The notes under the pieces were generated by a model, which saw nothing but the letters and a program-made list of their open reading frames with translations, did no database searches and was not told where the DNA came from. A stretch of 24,963 nt of DNA from positions 1 to 24,963 of the forward strand of contig CANOHT010000039.1 of the NCBI GenBank assembly GCA_947565865.1, read 5' to 3'. This document shows, one piece after another, positions 22,820 to 24,963 of this stretch; position 1 is the stretch's first letter; every line of letters begins with the position of its first letter. This DNA is from an uncultured Clostridia bacterium (GTDB taxonomy: Bacteria; Bacillota; Clostridia; Christensenellales; Aristaeellaceae). The translations under genes and the position numbers were made by a program.

Positions 22820-23284
22820 TCAATGGCGATAGATCATGGTATCGGGGGTACAGGCATCCAACACGGTGAGGTAAGCCTTGGCTTCCGCCCTTGCACCGGG
22901 CAGGTCATGCTCCAAATAGTTGCCGCATTCCACCCGAGCGGCACCAGGAATATCGCCCTCAAAATCCGCCGCGAAGGCAAAAGCCTCCCGGGTCAGGTCA
23001 ATGGCGTCCGCTTTGGACACGCTGTCCCGGAGGATCATGTAAAAGCCCGTGCGGCAGCCCATGGGGCCGAAATACACTACGCTGTCCGACCAGGGAGAGG
23101 AACGAACATAGGTAGCAATGAGATGCTCCAAGGTATGCAGTGGCTTCTGCGCCAGATAATCCCCCTGGTTGGGGTACTTCATTCGCAGATCGTAGGTGAC
23201 GCAGTCGCCGTCCATCCGGGAAACATACATCCCCGGTGTCAGCAGGTCATGGTTGATGGTGAAGGACGCGATTTTTCGCAGCAT
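22820..23284 (-). CDS. luxS: S-ribosylhomocysteine lyase LuxS
   Basis: 154-aa enzyme that splits S-ribosylhomocysteine into homocysteine and DPD, the precursor of autoinducer-2. It opens with IASFTINHDLLTPGMYVSRMD. The metal motif HTLEH (50-54) supplies His50 and His54, and Cys120 in VECGN is the third ligand. Glu53 and Cys77 (MGCRTG) are the acid/base residues. Length and order are normal. AAGGAGGA lies upstream. It sits between a MATE transporter (18 bp before) and a phosphoesterase (15 bp after). No pfs/mtn or methionine gene is near, so the LuxS step is separated from its usual partners. Confidence 0.96.
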   Translation of the reverse strand: MLRKIASFTINHDLLTPGMYVSRMDGDCVTYDLRMKYPNQGDYLAQKPLHTLEHLIATYVRSSPWSDSVVYFGPMGCRTGFYMILRDSVSKADAIDLTREAFAFAADFEGDIPGAARVECGNYLEHDLPGARAEAKAYLTVLDACTPDTMIYRH

Positions 23285-23302
23285 AGGGAGTTCCTCCTTG
23301 CC

Positions 23303-24673
23303 TCAGGCAATCTGCTCCCCCGCCGGATACAGCCGATGGCGAAGCTTTTTCATGATGTGGAAATAACATGGGAAAAGGAAAGCGTCCGCGAAAATCCAGG
23401 CCGCGGGATTGGCCCAGCAGGCAGCGTCAAAGCCGAAGACGGGCACCAGGCACATCGCCACCAGGGTACGGGCGATCATCTCCGCCACCCCGGCAAATAC
23501 GGCAACCCGCGTGAAGCCCATGCCTTGGATGGCGAAGCGCACCAGGTTCACAAACAGCAGCGGAATGTACATCACGCCGTTGACCACCATGAACTGATAC
23601 GCCCGCTCAATGACCTGGTCATCCGCCGCATCCACAAACAGACTGACCATAGCCCTGCCCAGCAGCAGAATCACCACCAGGGCCGCCACTGAATAAATCA
23701 TACCAATAATGCTCGCGGATTTCAAGCCCTGATGAATACGATTCAGCTTTTTCGCGCCCATATTCTGTCCGGCAAAGGTGGCGATGGTGGTGGCCAGCGC
23801 ATCATAGACGCAGCTGAACAGCTGGCTGACCTTACCGCCCGCCGCCACAGCTGCCACGGCCACCGTGCCCAGACCGTTAACAGCCGTCTGCACCACCACG
23901 GAGCCGACAGCCGTAATCGAATACTGCAGGCCCATGGGAATGCCCATGTTCATAAGCCGGACTGCGTAAGCCGGACGGAAGGCGCGGTCGCCCGGGCGCA
24001 GCCGCAGAATGGGAAAGCGCCTCATCAGCACCAGCAGGCAGCCCGCGCCAGCGAAGAGCTGACTGACCACCGTAGCAACGGCCGCGCCTTGGACGCCCAT
24101 GCGGCACCAGAGGATCAGCGCCAAATCCAGCGCGATATTCACCAGGGAAGCCAAGGCCAGGAAGTACACCGGCGTCTTGCTGTCGCCCAGGGAGCGCATG
24201 ACGCCGCTGCTCATATTGTACAAAACCGTCACCGGGATGGCCATAAAAATCAATTGAAGATAACCGACGGCATCCTCCATAATATCCTCAGGGGTGTTGG
24301 TCAGCCGCAAGAGCGCAGGGCACAGCAGCGAAAAGGCCACCGCCATCACCGCCGCGATGGCCGCGCCCACATAAACGCAGTGGACTGCGCAGCGGCGCAG
24401 ATCCTCCTCGTCCTTCGCGCCAAAGGCCTGGGCCACAGGAATGGCACAGCCCGAGCAGATACCCATGCAGAAGCCCAGGATCAGAAAATTCAGCGAGCCT
24501 GTGGAACCCACCGCCGCCAGTGCCTCTGAGCCCAGATAGCGGCCCACGATGGCTGTATCCACAAAGCTGTACAGCTGCTGAAATACAATGCCGAACAGCA
24601 GCGGCGCGGTAAACTGCAGCACCAGCCGCATGGGACTTCCGGCTGTCAGATCCTTCACGGTGGATCGCGCCAT
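23303..24673 (-). CDS. MATE-family efflux transporter
   Basis: 456-aa protein with the twelve-helix MATE plan in two similar halves. The N-terminal PMRLVLQFTAPLLFGIVFQQLYSFVDTAIVGRYLGSEALAAVG is diagnostic. NMSSGVMRSLGDSKTPVYF, the second-half VNGLGTVAVAAVAAGGKV and FAGQNMGAKKLNRIHQGL follow. MATE proteins export cationic drugs or metabolites with Na+ or H+; the substrate cannot be told here. AAAGGAG lies 10 bases before the ATG. It is the first gene of a tight unit with luxS and a phosphoesterase. The promoter is modest, with a GCCGC/GCGGC hairpin in the leader. Confidence 0.93.
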   Translation of the reverse strand: MARSTVKDLTAGSPMRLVLQFTAPLLFGIVFQQLYSFVDTAIVGRYLGSEALAAVGSTGSLNFLILGFCMGICSGCAIPVAQAFGAKDEEDLRRCAVHCVYVGAAIAAVMAVAFSLLCPALLRLTNTPEDIMEDAVGYLQLIFMAIPVTVLYNMSSGVMRSLGDSKTPVYFLALASLVNIALDLALILWCRMGVQGAAVATVVSQLFAGAGCLLVLMRRFPILRLRPGDRAFRPAYAVRLMNMGIPMGLQYSITAVGSVVVQTAVNGLGTVAVAAVAAGGKVSQLFSCVYDALATTIATFAGQNMGAKKLNRIHQGLKSASIIGMIYSVAALVVILLLGRAMVSLFVDAADDQVIERAYQFMVVNGVMYIPLLFVNLVRFAIQGMGFTRVAVFAGVAEMIARTLVAMCLVPVFGFDAACWANPAAWIFADAFLFPCYFHIMKKLRHRLYPAGEQIA

Positions 24674-24723
24674 CGCATGGTCGCTCCTTTGTATCGCCGC
24701 TTCAGCGGCTTGCTTGCGCTACC

Positions 24724-24752
24724 ATTTTGCCACGGCGCGGCGCCTGGCGCAA
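24724..24752 (-). promoter_or_regulatory. Probable promoter of the MATE-luxS unit
   Basis: Minus-strand TTGCGC (24747-24752), a 17-nt spacer and CAAAAT (24724-24729), each 4 of 6 to consensus. The downstream leader carries a small GCCGC-TGAA-GCGGC hairpin. Confidence 0.45.
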
Positions 24753-24817
24753 GAGGGAAATATGGCGCGTATTGCACCAGAAAATCAGGGCGGCATAGAT
24801 CAAGGGAGAAATCATGG

Positions 24818-24963
24818 CCACCGGCTAAGCCGGTGGTTTGACTAAGCCCTATAAAGGCATGGTATCGGCAGCGCTAAAGCGCACTGAAGATCCGCCAGCC
24901 GCATCGGTACTGCTTGGCGGCACCGAAAGGGGCTTTGGTTTACTTGCCCTTTTCCACCGGCTC
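24818..24963 (-). mobile_element. Possible IS200/IS605-type element end, cut by window edge
   Basis: CCACCGGC-TAA-GCCGGTGG (24818-24836) is a perfect 8-bp palindrome with a 3-nt loop, and GCGCT-AA-AGCGC lies at 24871-24882. At the edge, the minus strand reads EPVEKGK then TAA (24940-24942), the possible C-terminus of a protein encoded beyond the window. A subterminal hairpin about 100 bp after a small ORF is the layout of IS200/IS605 ends. The transposase itself is not visible, so a simple terminator or intergenic palindrome is also possible. Confidence 0.33.

Overview
The window is a stretch of ordinary chromosome from a GC-rich, anaerobic Clostridia-like Firmicute, probably a gut or rumen lineage. 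Three things point that way: strong AGGAGG-type ribosome binding sites with TTGACA/TATAAT promoters, a plsX-acpP-rnc cluster and an ECF vitamin transporter S component, and an oxygen-sensitive class III ribonucleotide reductase with its activase. The genus cannot be fixed from sequence alone. Eighteen well-supported protein genes are core or housekeeping, two or three are lineage-specific, and the right edge may hold the end of an insertion sequence.

Layout. 1-1185: partial tRNA-Val (minus) divergent from a DUF368/PopT lipid-carrier transporter. 1200-3709 (minus): corA behind a long structured 5' leader, then a secreted PepSY-like protein and a GNAT acetyltransferase. 3784-6749 (minus): yebC with its own promoter, and the plsX-acpP-rnc operon. 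6904-9262: nagB and argH divergent from a shared AT-rich control region. 9361-11102 (minus): a long-form PRPP synthetase tightly coupled to a GNAT gene. 11457-12584: recA. 12686-13145: a gene-free tract of palindromes and a dispersed repeat. 13146-16194 (minus): an ECF S component, type III pantothenate kinase (coaX) and homoserine dehydrogenase. 16402-18263 (minus): a membrane-anchored metallophosphoesterase and an SGNH-like protein. 18707-21636: nrdD-nrdG. 21637-22105: a second gene-free tract with tandem repeats and a long hairpin. 22106-24673 (minus): MATE transporter, luxS and a second phosphoesterase. 24818-24963: a perfect palindrome and the last codons of an ORF, possibly an IS200/IS605-type end.

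How the genes work together. PlsX and AcpP start phospholipid synthesis. The S component beside coaX suggests pantothenate uptake feeding CoA synthesis, which in turn supplies the phosphopantetheine arm of AcpP. NrdD/NrdG make dNTPs anaerobically, with a candidate NrdR box in front and an intrinsic hairpin between the genes that should lower activase output. Most transcription units begin with a recognisable sigma-A promoter, and many end in an intrinsic terminator.

The most interesting material is non-coding. The ~270-nt corA leader contains two nested 10-bp helices and a short upstream ORF whose ribosome binding site lies in one of them. The recA-hom and coaX-ECF spacers share an inverted dispersed repeat. 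Two unrelated genes end in almost the same terminator. No defence system, CRISPR array, prophage or large mobile element was seen.
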